DNA of 64,000 nucleotides, from positions 112,345,160-112,409,159 of the forward strand of contig NC_062219.1 in the NCBI RefSeq assembly GCF_902686445.1. Reading direction: 5' to 3'. The notes below the pieces were generated by a model. The model was not told the DNA's origin, did not search any database, and saw nothing but the letters and a program-made list of their open reading frames with translations. Every line of letters begins with the position of its first letter. The first letter of the stretch is position 1. Positions 13,001 through 29,749 of this stretch are shown piece after piece. The DNA is from Sciurus carolinensis (Eukaryota > Chordata > Mammalia > Rodentia > Sciuridae). The translations under genes and the position numbers were made by a program.

Positions 13001-16000
13001 CTTTTGGTTATCCTATCCCAGTTGGGACAGAAAGAACAGTTAAACTAAAAATGTAATGAAATTGAGTATCAGTGCAGCTTAGGAGATCACGAAGGTATTT
13101 TTCCTTTTGTTTCCCTGCACTGCTGGTGATCAAACTCAAGGCCTCATGGTGCTAGGCAAGTGCTTACCACTAAGCTACACTCAAGCCCAAGACTTTCCCC
13201 TATTAACAAAGGATGTTCTTGGCATCTAGTATGTACCTTAGGGGTGCAACCCACTGCCTAGCAGGTAAGGGGTTTGTGCTCATGTGCCAAAACTTCTTAA
13301 CCTGTTTCAGCACGGGTGTTTGTGAAGCCTCTGGTGCTCTTCTGTGCCCCAGAGCACTACGAAGCCCTGGTATCTCCCATCCTTGGACCTCTTTTCACCT
13401 ACCTCCACATGGTAAGAGATAGGTCAGGAAAAGAGGACAAAGAGTACTCCTGAATGTGTGGCCACTCCTGTGTGTTGCCAGTTAGGAGTTCCTAAAAATG
13501 GCCCCTACCCCTGTCAGGCTGCACAGAGTTCCCACCACAGTGGACTATTGTTGCTGTAATGGATTGAGCAGCCATGAAAGAAGTAAACTGACTCAGTTGC
13601 CCATGATGAAGATTCTGCTTCTAACCCTCCTGTTAACTGAGGAGAGGTGGTTAGGAAAATGCTTCCCCTGGGTCTGTGTCTCCTACTCTGGAATTCAGCA
13701 GGAGGGCCAGCTGGATAGAGAACATTTGTCCAGAAGCCCAGGAATCCTAAATATATTGTTAATCTTTTCTAAATAAAGGTGTTTGATAGGCCTTCCTCAT
13801 CATGGACAGAAGAGAGGTTACAAAAATCTCTTTAACCTTGTGGGGGTTCTACCATAGCTTTATCACTGATACATGGAATCATCCTTGCCTAAATGTAATT
13901 AAGAATACTTTATAGTGAGGCACAGTGGTACAAACCTATAATCCCAGTAACTTGAGAGGCAGAGGCAGGAGGATCACAGGTTTGAGGCTAGCCTCAGCAA
14001 CGTGTGAGACCCTGTCTCAAAATAAAATATAAAGACTAGGGGTGCAACTCAGTGGCAAAGCACCCCTGGGTTCCATCCCTAGTTAAAAAAAAAGAAAAAG
14101 AGAGAGAGAGAGAGAGAGAGAGAAAGAAAAAATAGAATTTAGATTTTATGTGTTCCAGGACCCTTCCCAGCCTTAGCACTTACATCCTTTGTGTTTTCCC
14201 AGAGGCTTTCCCAGAAATGGCAAGTCATCAACCAGAGGAGCCTACTGTGGTAAGGAATACCCATACTCCTTAAGAGGTGAACTAGCAGTTAGGTTTGGGT
14301 GGTGAAGCAAAAAAGGGAAAGGAATTCTATTGACCCAGGGCTAGAACAGCAGTGGGTTATAGTCATTCCCAGCCTAGATGGTAGACATTTGGTTTGGATA
14401 GGTTGAGACCAAGCCTTTACTTTAGCCACTTAGGATTTTGATCATCCTATACCCTCTGTCTAATTGGACAGAGTCACAAGTAATAGTAATAATGTCCCTC
14501 AGTGTATCATTGGTGTCCATTCCTAACATCTACATAGATCACAGACCCAACAGAATTCAGAAGAAAGTGGGCACAGAGGGCCTGGAGAGAATCACTGCTT
14601 GCTTTGTCCTTCCCTCTTTACAATCTCATGGAACTTGGCTCTCTGCTTTTCGGCAGTGGAGAAGATGAAACTGTGGAGGAAAACCCAGAGTCTCAAGAAA
14701 TGCTGGAGGAACAACTGGTGAGGATGTTAACCCGAGAAGTCATGGACCTAATCAGTAAGTGGCATGTGGGAACCAGGGGTAGTAGAGGAGAATTTTCCTG
14801 GATAAAGAATTCCTCACTCAACCACCCCCATGAAGGCTAGGTTGATGGCAAAGATTCAGGTTTGCAGCAGTACTGACAGGTTGGTAAGAAATGATTAACT
14901 AGATAGAAGCTAGTTAGTCCTTAAGTCAACCTTAGAATGATTTCCAAATTGTGAATTGAATAATACCAAAATACAAAGAAGTGATCTAAAATAGGAGGAA
15001 TTTAGATTAATGTTAGGAATAACTTTCTAACTTTATCAAAATGAAAAATTTAAAAATTCTTGGACATGGAGGTCATTAATTTTATTTTCCATTTTTTTGG
15101 AAATGTTGAAGGAAACAGTAGTTGATCATTTGATTTATTGGTGATCCAAAGTTTTAACCAGGGGTGTATTATCAGTCATCTCTTCTTATCACTTACTCTC
15201 ATAGGAATTTGAAGAGGGACCAGAACACATTCTGGTTAGATTCATTAGAATGCCTCTATTTCTCATGGTAAATCTGATTTTTGTGCCTTGGACAGTACCC
15301 TACTTCCTCCCCTCTTCACCTGGCCAGAGACAGTTTGGGACCAGTTGGCCTGAGGTGACTGTTGTCCAGTGGTAAGATATAACCCTCCCTTCACCCATTA
15401 ACCCCTGCTTTCTTGCTTTAGCGGTTTGCTGTGTATCAAAGAAAGGTGCTGACCACAATACTGCTCCCCCTGCAGATGGAGATGGTAAGTGAGCCTATTG
15501 CCTGACCTCAGAGGTCTGCTCTTAGGCTCCTAAGTATTATTCTTTGGAACCAGCTCAGCTCCTGTAGAAACTGTTTCCCTAGTAAGTTGGTGAGATGTAA
15601 TCATCTAGCTGTATCTGTGCCATCCTTTGTGTTGTATTTTTTCCAGCAAAATCCAACTGCAGAGGCTTTGCACTTGTTGTTTCCTGCCAAAAGTTATTTT
15701 CTTCCAGCTGTGTACATGGCCTCTTTTCTGCTTCATTCAGGTCTTTGCTCAGGTGTTACCTCTTCCAGGTCTTCTGTGACCAAATTATTAAAAATAGCAA
15801 ACCCAGCCAATCTTTTTTTTATGGCATTTCTCACTATCTACCTTTATGTTTTGTTATGTATTAATTTATTACCTGTCTCACTGATGAGAATGTAAATTCC
15901 TCTTAGAAAGGGACTCTATTCTATTCCTTTTATATCCCCAGCAACTAAATCAGTGCCTGTCACTGTGGGCACTTACATGTTTGTTCAACAACAAAGATTT

Positions 16001-17775
16001 TCAGCATCTGCAGCCTCAGTTACTACCCAGCCGTTCCCTAGTTTCCCACATGCACAGCTAGATGCATCTACAGATCTGCCCATGGGCATGGGCTTTTATG
16101 TCCTTTCTTTTTTTTTTTTTTTTTTTTTTTTGGGGGGGGGGTGCTGGGGATCGAACCCAGGGCCTTGTGCTTGCAAGGCAAGCACTCTACCAACTGAGCT
16201 ATCTCCCCAGCCCCTTTTATGTCCTTTCATCAGGGTGAGGGTGACCTAATACTAAGCATCAGCCATTCCAGTACACTCAATTTTGCTTTGCTCTTTGGGC
16301 TTCTGTCAGAACAGGATAATTCTGTGTTCTGAAAGGACAGAGCTTAACATTCTGCTCTGCTTACAGATGAGGAGATGATGGCCACAGAGGTAACCCCTTC
16401 AGCTATGGCGGAGCTTACAGACCTGGGAAAATGTCTGATGAAGCATGAGGTGGGTGGAGGGGGAAGGTGATGCCTTTTCTCCTTGCCCAGCTAGGGAGCC
16501 AGCTGCACCCTGGGCTAAAGTTCTCAGAAAAATACACACTGCTGCAGATCCCTGTGTTTAGCCTCCCCCAGGCCTGAGGTTTTGTCTGTCTTACACTGTT
16601 TTCTCTTACATATTATTGTTTTCTTTTTGACTGCCTGATATGCAAAAGTAAAACTCAGTAGTAGAACTTTGTTATTTTCCAGGTTCGATTTATAAAAAGT
16701 CTAAGAAACTGTGCTTACTTTCCTATAGTAATCCTTCCTTTCCTGTTCAGGATGTTTGCACAGCACTGTTAATTACAGCCTTCAATTCCCTATCTTGGAA
16801 GGATACTCTCTCTTGCCAGAGGACAACCACGCAGCTCTGCTGGCCTCTCCTCAAACAAGTATGTTTATTCACTCCTTCTCCCTGACTGTCATAGAAGGTG
16901 TGGGTCAAACGGACTGACTCATCAGTTGGAATAAGTGGGGAGCTGGGGCCTTCAGAGAGGCTCCCTGTGGCCCTGAGCACAGCTGTCTCCTCAGGTGCTG
17001 TCAGGGACACTGCTCGCAGATGCCGTCACGTGGCTTTTCACCAGTGTGCTGAAAGGTTTACAGACACATGGGCAGCATGACGGGTGCATGGCTTCCCTGG
17101 TCCACCTGGCATTCCAGATATATGAGGCACTGGTGAGTGGTGAGAGCACAGGGGCCGGGTGTCTATGGCTTTTTCGCTCAGCCTGTTTCCAGGATCCTGG
17201 GCCTTATCCTAAAAGTAGGCATCTGCCAGGTTGCTAGTGTTGCCACTGTGGGGTGGCAGGGTCCAAAACTACATCAAGTAAGTTTATCCCCACTTACCAG
17301 CGCCCCAGGTACCTGGAGATTAGAGCTGTGATGGAGCAAATTCCAGAAATACAGAAGGACTCTCTGGACCAGTTTGACTGCAAACTTTTGAACCCTTCCC
17401 TGCAGAAGGTGGCTGACAAGCGACGGAAGGACCAATTCAAACGCCTCATTGCTGGTTGCATCGGGGTAGGTTATGCACCTCCATCAGTATTCCCAACCTT
17501 ACAAGGTTGCTTGTGGTCTTCTTAGATCACATGTGCAGGTAACCATAATTCAACTATAGTCATTAAGCACTATGGTGGGATGATCTCTAACCCATATCCA
17601 GGGCCAGCATTAGTCCTTTCTCATTTATTTTCTACAGAAACCCTTGGGAGAGCAATTCCGAAAAGAAGTTCACATTAAGAATCTTCCCTCGCTTTTCAAA
17701 AAAACAAAGCCAATGCTGGAGACAGAGGTGCTGGACAATGAGGGGGGCAGCCTGGCCACCATCTTTGAACCATGA
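1..17775 (+). CDS. XPO5: Exportin-5, C-terminal part (18 coding exons; 5' end outside window)
   Basis: Exportin-5 is a HEAT-repeat karyopherin that carries pre-miRNAs and other structured RNAs out of the nucleus with RanGTP. Coding exons read here: 1-128, 1516-1557, 1795-1884, 2734-2933, 3071-3169, 4013-4194, 9548-9648, 11564-11660, 12402-12538, 13314-13411, 14203-14249, 14657-14754, 15422-15484, 16367-16449, 16751-16858, 16995-17132, 17301-17465, 17638-17775 (TGA). They encode roughly residues 534-1204 of the 1204-residue human protein, ending ...LATIFEP, and match remembered human XPO5 almost throughout. All introns are GT-AG except 12539-13313, which is AT-AC. Exon phases close everywhere except exon 3071-3169, which is one base short; its two halves read in different frames, so the literal sequence is frameshifted. 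Conservation on both sides suggests a real gene with a sequence error or rare allele rather than an old pseudogene. The gene converges on POLR1C. Confidence 0.96.
200..620. repeat. Probable degraded old repeat (MIR/L2 age)
   Basis: AT-rich intronic sequence with an L2/MIR-like phrase (TTTATCAAATATTTACTG followed by a TGCTAATGCC-like run). Too diverged for a firm family call. Confidence 0.25.
798..898 (+). repeat. ID SINE, young, with 15-bp target-site duplication
   Basis: Full-length tRNA-Ala-derived ID element: GGGCTGGGGAGACAGCTCAG start, intact B box GGTTCGATCC, poly-A tail. It is flanked by AAGAAGTTCCCAAAG at 783-797 and 899-913, an exact duplication. Confidence 0.9.
1012..1055. repeat. 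(TC)n microsatellite
   Basis: About 20 TC units. They abut the tail end of the minus-strand ID fragment that follows, so the run probably grew from that tail. Confidence 0.9.
1058..1138 (-). repeat. ID-type SINE, minus strand
   Basis: Reverse complement reads CTAGGGGTGCAGCTCAGTGG ... GAGTGCTTGTCTAGCATG, the STRID/ID body, followed by a GA-rich tail. Confidence 0.75.
2349..2482 (+). repeat. ID-derived SINE with TAAATAAA tail (STRID-like)
   Basis: GGGGCTGAGGTTGTGGCTCA body, then CACATATAAATAAATG and a TCCATC-containing A-rich tail typical of the sciurid ID subfamily seen repeatedly here. Confidence 0.8.
3071..3169 (+). other. XPO5: XPO5 coding exon with a one-base deletion
   Basis: The preceding exon leaves two bases of a codon, and the next exon (4013) starts at phase 0 with the Met of MSFCVYS. 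This exon should therefore be 1+3n bases, but it is 99. The first part reads R-VLSDVDA and the last part reads GADLKSCDPALEDPCGLNRAR in another frame. The shift lies at about 3091-3097, where gctttattgcc stands where a gctttNattgcc form (Phe-Ile-Ala in human) is expected. Read literally, translation stops at the TGA at 3157-3159. Confidence 0.9.
4357..4538 (+). repeat. B1-dID dimeric SINE
   Basis: The left half has the 7SL/B1 signature (CTGTAATCCCAGGCACTGGG). The right half has the ID signature (GGGGATGTAACTCAGTTG). A poly-A tail follows. Confidence 0.85.
4858..5210. repeat. Old LINE-1 fragment
   Basis: The run resembles the well-known mammalian L1 segment (TTATCCATTCAGCCTTGGTGG ..., then a tract like TACAAATAGTGTTGCTG). 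It is heavily diverged. Confidence 0.5.
5251..5370 (-). repeat. ID-derived SINE (STRID-like), minus strand
   Basis: Ends ACTGAGCTACAACCCCAGCCC on the plus strand and carries a TTTATTTATTTT tail, the reverse complement of a STRID-like element. Confidence 0.8.
5461..5540 (+). repeat. ID-derived SINE, degraded
   Basis: AGGGCTGGGAATGTAAAGTG start and CCCCAGCACCACA end with a short CA tail. Internal bases are missing. Confidence 0.7.
5571..6033. repeat. Ancient interspersed repeat split by an L1 insertion
   Basis: The flanks 5571-5694 and 5861-6033 together resemble one old mammalian repeat (GAGCACTTGAAAATTAGG ... TTGGACAGTGCTGGG). I think of a hAT/MER-type element but am not sure of the family. 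Confidence 0.4.
5695..5846 (+). mobile_element. 5'-truncated LINE-1 3' end with 14-bp target-site duplication
   Basis: Starts GGGGGGAAGGGAAAAAATGG (an L1-like purine-rich 3' tract) and ends with AATAAA and poly-A. Flanked by AAAACTTAATTCTA at 5681-5694 and 5847-5860. It codes for nothing. The L1 assignment is by structure. Confidence 0.6.
6631..6816 (+). repeat. B1-dID dimeric SINE
   Basis: CCCCTGTAATCCCAGCAACA (B1 half) followed by GGGATGTGGCTCAGTGGTTA (dID half) and poly-A. Confidence 0.85.
6921..7121 (-). repeat. B1-dID dimeric SINE, diverged
   Basis: Plus strand begins with the reverse complement of the ID half (TTGAACCCAGGAGCACTGTA), then the B1 half (GCTAAGTTGCTCAGGCTGGC). Confidence 0.75.
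7122..7232 (-). repeat. B1 monomer
   Basis: Poly-T, then CTTACTGTTGCCCAGGCTGA and GGCACATGCCACCATACCCA, a minus-strand 7SL-derived B1 adjoining the previous SINE. Confidence 0.75.
7345..7547 (-). repeat. B1-dID dimeric SINE with target-site duplication
   Basis: Poly-T, a diverged ID half and a B1 half (TTGCCCAGACTGACCTGGAA). Flanked by GTTTATACAT at 7331-7340 and 7550-7559. Confidence 0.75.
8031..8218 (+). repeat. B1-dID dimeric SINE
   Basis: GCTGGGCACAGTGGCCTGTA start; right half GGATGTGACTCAGTGGTAAA. Confidence 0.8.
8400..8876. repeat. Ancient DNA-transposon-like repeat
   Basis: A diverged run with phrases I associate with an old pogo/Tigger-age mammalian repeat (TTTTTCAGCTCCATTATTAT; CATTATGTGGTACATGACTG at the end). 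The family name is uncertain. Confidence 0.4.
10026..10229 (-). repeat. B1-dID dimeric SINE
   Basis: Poly-T start, ID half reversed (CACTTAACCACTAAGACACA), then B1 half (CTCAGCTTCCTGAGCCACTG). Confidence 0.8.
10935..10981. repeat. (CA)n/(CG)n microsatellite
   Basis: Alternating purine-pyrimidine run GCACGCGCACGCGCGCGTGC then CA repeats; it could adopt Z-DNA. Confidence 0.85.
11370..11470 (+). repeat. 101-bp direct repeat, copy 1
   Basis: Matches 12099-12199 at 99 of 101 positions by eye. It includes CTTTTAGTGGATGCTGGGTC and ends GAGGTAC. It lies upstream of the XPO5 exon at 11564-11660. Confidence 0.9.
12099..12199 (+). repeat. 101-bp direct repeat, copy 2
   Basis: The second copy, 729 bp downstream of the first, in the next XPO5 intron. 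The two differences are at the T/C of AAGTTC/AAGTCC and the T/A of CTGCT/CTGCA. Confidence 0.9.
12791..12905 (-). repeat. B1 monomer (inside the U12-type intron)
   Basis: Plus strand reads CTCACTATGTTGCCCAAGTT ... AGTAGCTGGGATTACAGTTG, a reversed B1/Alu-like monomer. Confidence 0.8.
13099..13190 (-). repeat. ID-type SINE, diverged
   Basis: Plus strand reads GCTAGGCAAGTGCTTACCAC TAAGCTACAC, the reverse complement of an ID body. Confidence 0.65.
13915..14133 (+). repeat. B1-dID dimeric SINE with (GA)n tail
   Basis: CCTATAATCCCAGTAACTTG left half, GGGTGCAACTCAGTGGCAAA right half, A-rich tail running into about 11 GA units. Confidence 0.85.
15625..15965 (+). repeat. L2 LINE 3' fragment
   Basis: Old-LINE phrasing (CAGGTCTTTGCTCAGGTGTT ... 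CTTCTGTGACC ... AGCAACTAAATCAGTGCCTG) as in L2 3' ends. Confidence 0.6.
16108..16213 (-). repeat. ID SINE, young, with 15-bp target-site duplication
   Basis: Reversed full-length ID with a T25/G10 tail on the plus strand. Flanked by CTTTTATGTCCTTTC at 16093-16107 and 16214-16228, an exact duplication. Confidence 0.9.
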
Positions 17776-18708
17776 ATCAAGCTTTTGGGCATCCTTCCTC
17801 AGCCTTTATTGTCATCTCTTCTTCCCCTTCATAGCTAATCTCTAGGCCCCTCTTGCACTGCCACCTCACTTTCCACCATGATCAGCCTGGAGACAGATCC
17901 AGGTCTGGAGCTGGAGAAGAGAGTGGGCCCTGTGCAGGGCCACAAGTAATTCTACTTATCAAGAAAGGGAGTCAGGGCTTGCATCATTCTGTCAAGATGT
18001 CCCAGGTAGTCTCCATCCTACTTGGAGTTTTAGCTTTTTCAAGAAAAGCTAGAGCAGAGCAGCCCTTCTTCCCCAAGCCCTCCCACCCCCATGCAGCATA
18101 GCCAAGCAGAATGGGAACTAGGGGTGCTGTGCCTAGGCGGGCTCGCAAGGGCTCAGCCCTCAACCACTTGTGCCGGAGAGCTTCTCCTGGACCACTGCGT
18201 CCCAAAGCCCCTTGCTACTGGGATAGCAGGGACCCTTCCCCATACCCAGTAGCATGTCCGGTTTAGGTGCTAAGTGCTGAACTGAATTTGACCAGTTCGC
18301 TCATCTTTGTTTTGAGCAAGAATCTGGTCACTTGATGGTACAGGTTACTACTAAAGTCTGGGCACAATATCAAGTGTAGTATCTCCAGGAACCAGGGCTG
18401 GGTAGGGTTTAGTGCTAACATCCCCCTTAAGCTCACATATCTTGCCCTTTCATGAATGACCCTCAAGGGTTTCCCCAGCCCTGAGGGTCTGCTCAGGCAT
18501 GAGAGCCACGGTACCCTATTCAGTGTCACATGACACATTGTCATCCAAGGATAATCCAGATCAATAGGCTTACATCTGTGACAAGCAGCTAGCAAAGCCA
18601 CTGGTTTTCTAGGACTAGCTGGGTCCCAGGTGCCTTTAAAAAGTCTCATGGTCTTTCAGGTCCCTTGTTGCTTTTCTCAAGGGCCATTTCCAAAAGAAAA
18701 ATATCATA

Positions 18709-18910
18709 GGCAAGATGGTGCGTGCCTGTAATCCCAGCAACTCGGGAGTCTGAGGCAGGAGGATCACAAGTTTGAGGCCAACCTCAGCAATTTAGCAAGA
18801 CTCTTAGCAACTTAGAGAGACCCTGTCTTAAAATTGGACTTAAAAAGGACTGGGAATGTAGCTCAATGGTAAAGCACCCCAGGTTCAATCCCCAGTACCA
18901 AAAAAAAAAT
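18709..18910 (+). repeat. B1-dID dimeric SINE within the XPO5 3' UTR
   Basis: GCCTGTAATCCCAGCAACTC left half, GGGAATGTAGCTCAATGGTA right half, poly-A end. Confidence 0.85.
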
Positions 18911-19464
18911 ACATACATGCCTTTCCATCACAACCTGTACTGAATCCATCCTAGAAGTCACTGGAAGGCCCTGGAAGCAGAGGGAAATGTGGATGTGAGA
19001 TCTGCCCCTGAAGTTACTATCATAAGGTAGGCTTGATCCATACAGAAGCCAGAGCGTGTGCTCTGCACAGGACAGGCCTGCCATCCAACCAGTCCATGAA
19101 CGAGGGTTTCAGTGAGAGAAGCAGAGTGGACAGAAGCTGCAGCTTTTAGCTGGTGCAGGCCACAGGTTGGGAAGAAGCAAATCTGGTGAAATGGAACCTA
19201 AAAGTGTTAAATTGCTGTCTCTGTTGCACAAGTCTGCTTCCTCTTTCTGCAAGGTGCTTGGGGCTTCTATTGATTGTGAAGGTGATCTCAATATCTCCCT
19301 CCAAACTTGATCGCTGCCTACTCTATCTCGTTGGGGTTGTGGAGGGTACAGTTGTATTTATTATGTTGTAATATTTTTAACATTCTGTGACTTCATGCTA
19401 GAAATTTTCTATTGTTTATAGAACCTTTTGTAGAAACGTTAACTCTAAAGCACATCTGCATGTC

Positions 19465-19470
19465 AGTAAA
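19465..19470 (+). terminator. XPO5: Candidate XPO5 polyadenylation signal (AGTAAA variant)
   Basis: AGTAAA is a recognised weaker variant of AATAAA. It lies about 1.7 kb after the stop codon, at a plausible 3' UTR length for XPO5, and I see no canonical hexamer closer to the end. Confidence 0.45.
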
Positions 19471-19490
19471 AATCTCAATTTCATACAGAA

Positions 19491-20169
19491 AGGGCCCTAT
19501 CTGCCTTTTTCAAACCAGTCTTGAAACCAGTAACATATTCCAGGGTTAACATCTTCATGATCATCCTGCTATGGGAGACAGACAGGAAGAACTGCAACTG
19601 ATGAGCCTATTGTTAAGCTTTATGAAATAGTATGCCAGTTAGAAAACGGACTTTTTCAAGACCACCTCCATCCACTAGGCACCATTCATTCCCTTTCTTG
19701 TGTGATCACTGAGCCTGACCTGACCCCCCCCCCCCTTTTTTTTTTTGGTAGATCAACATGTTTTTTGGTTGCACTACTATGGACAACCCTTTTTTCTATC
19801 AGGAACTTCCCTGGGAATCCAGGAGATAGGTAAATTTGTATATTCACTTTGCTTTCTTCTGTATATAGGGTTTGGCTGTGCCCCTAGAAAGCACCTCAAT
19901 TTGGCCTGTCTCAGTAAGTTTTTAGAAGGACTTGGCCTCAAGGGCGGGGGATGTAACTCAGTGGAAAGTCTCTGCTTAGTACACTCGAAGGCCTGGGGTT
20001 CAATCCCCAGTAGTACCAAAAAAAAAAACAAAAAAACAAAAAAAAACTTGGCCTTACCTTGCACTGACATTGGCAGTGTATCCAATATTCTTAATTGCTA
20101 AATGCCAAACCTGTTCTGAGATGAGGCTCCATATCTTCTTAGACTAGAAGTCAAGAAGTAGTCAAAAGG
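19491..20169. other. Spacer between the XPO5 and POLR1C 3' ends
   Basis: A convergent intergenic spacer of about 0.7 kb. It holds a C10-T11 homopolymer junction at about 19726-19747 and one ID SINE (19939-20045). No coding exon is visible. Confidence 0.6.
19939..20045 (+). repeat. ID-type SINE with 9-bp target-site duplication
   Basis: GGGGGATGTAACTCAGTGGA body and an A-rich tail. ACTTGGCCT occurs at 19930-19938 and 20046-20054. Confidence 0.8.
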
Positions 20170-20189
20170 ATTTTTGTTTGGACATGAAG

Positions 20190-20195
20190 TTTATT
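20190..20195 (-). terminator. POLR1C: POLR1C polyadenylation signal
   Basis: The plus strand reads TTTATT, so the minus strand carries a canonical AATAAA about 180 bases after the POLR1C stop. The transcript should end near 20170. Confidence 0.7.
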
Positions 20196-20374
20196 TACAT
20201 CAAAAGCCTTACAAAGGCATAAAAGTCTCATTCTGTAGCACATTTAACAAAATGTATTGATTGAAAATAAAGCTGGAATTAGACCTCCAGTCACAATGAG
20301 TATAGAAGTCCTACTGGGGCAGGTCAGAATCCAGGAGCATCCAAGTCCATACATCCCAGTATCTGGTGCAACTC

Positions 20375-28581
<8,207 letters not shown>

Positions 28582-28636
28582 CCCCACCTGAAATCCTTGG
28601 CCAGCCCTGTCTCCCCCAGCTGTGGAGCAGAGGAAG

Positions 28637-28642
28637 ATTAAA
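28637..28642 (+). terminator. YIPF3: Candidate YIPF3 polyadenylation signal (ATTAAA)
   Basis: ATTAAA is the commonest variant hexamer and lies 56 bases after the YIPF3 stop, implying a very short 3' UTR. A second A-rich candidate (AATTAAAAT) lies near 28885. Confidence 0.5.
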
Positions 28643-28659
28643 GGACAGTACTGGTGACA

Positions 28660-29585
28660 TGGGTCTCTTGATGGGGTGTGCAGCTGCCACTGAGTTGTAG
28701 CTGCTTAAGTACCTCTTTGAAGTCTGTCGTGGCTTCTGAAGGGCACAAAGGCCAGGAAATCCTGGCCAGGACTGCAAAGCTCTGCAGCCAGTGCAGAAAG
28801 TGGGTCAGTTCCTCTGAGGCCCCCTTACCACCTACCCCTTCCTTCCTCTCTGCCCCTCTTGTCTTGCTAAATATAGACTTGGTAATTAAAATATTGATTG
28901 AAGTCTGGAACTGCAGCTACTGTTCCAGTGGGTCTCCTTGTCACCCTACTTCTATACATGTTCCTGTCGTTCTGTCATCAGTAATCACGTTTCCTTGTAT
29001 ATACTCTCACCCAACAAGGATAAAGGTGGGACAGGCCAGACTACTTAAATGGCAGTGACTGTTCATGAAACGTGCCTGAGGGTAGGGAATTCCTGACCCA
29101 TGGAGTGGCAAGGAGGCCTTAAGCACAAGAGCCATAAGCCTGATGAAACAGTACCAGGCTAAGTCTGAGCTCAGCAGCATTTTGGAGAAGCCTTTGGAGC
29201 AATGACAATTGGACAAAAATATCCAGACTAAATCCCATACCATTACAAGGACCTTGTGTACCAGGTTCATTGTGAGGCTAATTTTCCCATGGAGCTCACA
29301 TCTGAAGCCAAATTTGACTGTTCCCTGGTTTTAAGGGGCAACTCCCTTCAGGAGTTTTCTCCGTCCTTCAAGAGTACTGTATTCATAAAAAACAAACCAC
29401 CCCTAGCATAGCACCATCTATTCCCTTCACCCCTTTGATCTGCACCATTTAATTCAGGTCCTTAGCAGAGGGAGTAGTGGCTTTGACTTCATAATAGTTC
29501 GTATTACTTTTTTTTTTTTTAAATGCTGCCATTCTAGTAAACCTGGAACAGCATCTTTCCAAAGGGACAAGCAGAAGCGCCCTTG
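28660..29585. other. Intergenic region between YIPF3 and LRRC73
   Basis: Ordinary spacer with no splice-supported exon. The only recognisable structure is a short poly-T run near 29509-29520. A STRID-like SINE begins just after it. Confidence 0.5.
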
Positions 29586-29586
29586 A

Positions 29587-29698
29587 GGGCTGGGGTTGTA
29601 GCTTAGTGTTAAGAGTGCTTGCCTAGCATATGTGAGGCATTCTCAGCACCGCATATAAATAAAGGCCCATCGCCAACTAAGATATTTTTTAAAGAAAT
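29587..29698 (+). repeat. ID-derived SINE (STRID-like)
   Basis: GGGCTGGGGTTGTAGCTTAG body and ATATAAATAAAGGCCCATC tail. GCCCTTGA repeats at 29579-29586 and 29699-29706. Confidence 0.8.
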
Positions 29699-29749
29699 GC
29701 CCTTGATTTGCCGTTAGACAAGAGAGGCCTCACCACCATCTGCAGTGGG

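Larger units (their letters stand above)
12539..13313 (+). other. XPO5: U12-type AT-AC intron of XPO5
   Basis: The exon ends ...CCC ATG CTT C at 12538 and resumes GG GTG TTT GTG AAG at 13314, giving the conserved PMLRVFVKP. No GT-AG pair gives this join. The intron starts ATATCCTTT (12539-12547), which matches the U12 5' splice site consensus, and ends CAC (13311-13313). A branch-site-like TTCTTAAC lies at 13294-13301, with its adenosine about 13 bases from the 3' end, the spacing expected for the minor spliceosome. The intron contains a B1 monomer and an ID fragment, both on the minus strand. Confidence 0.93.
17776..19490 (+). other. XPO5: XPO5 3' untranslated region
   Basis: The sequence after the XPO5 stop has no further coding exon. 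It contains a full-length B1-dID SINE (18709-18910). The probable end is just after the AGTAAA at 19465-19470, which is followed by a short AT-rich stretch. The exact cleavage site is inferred. Confidence 0.6.
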
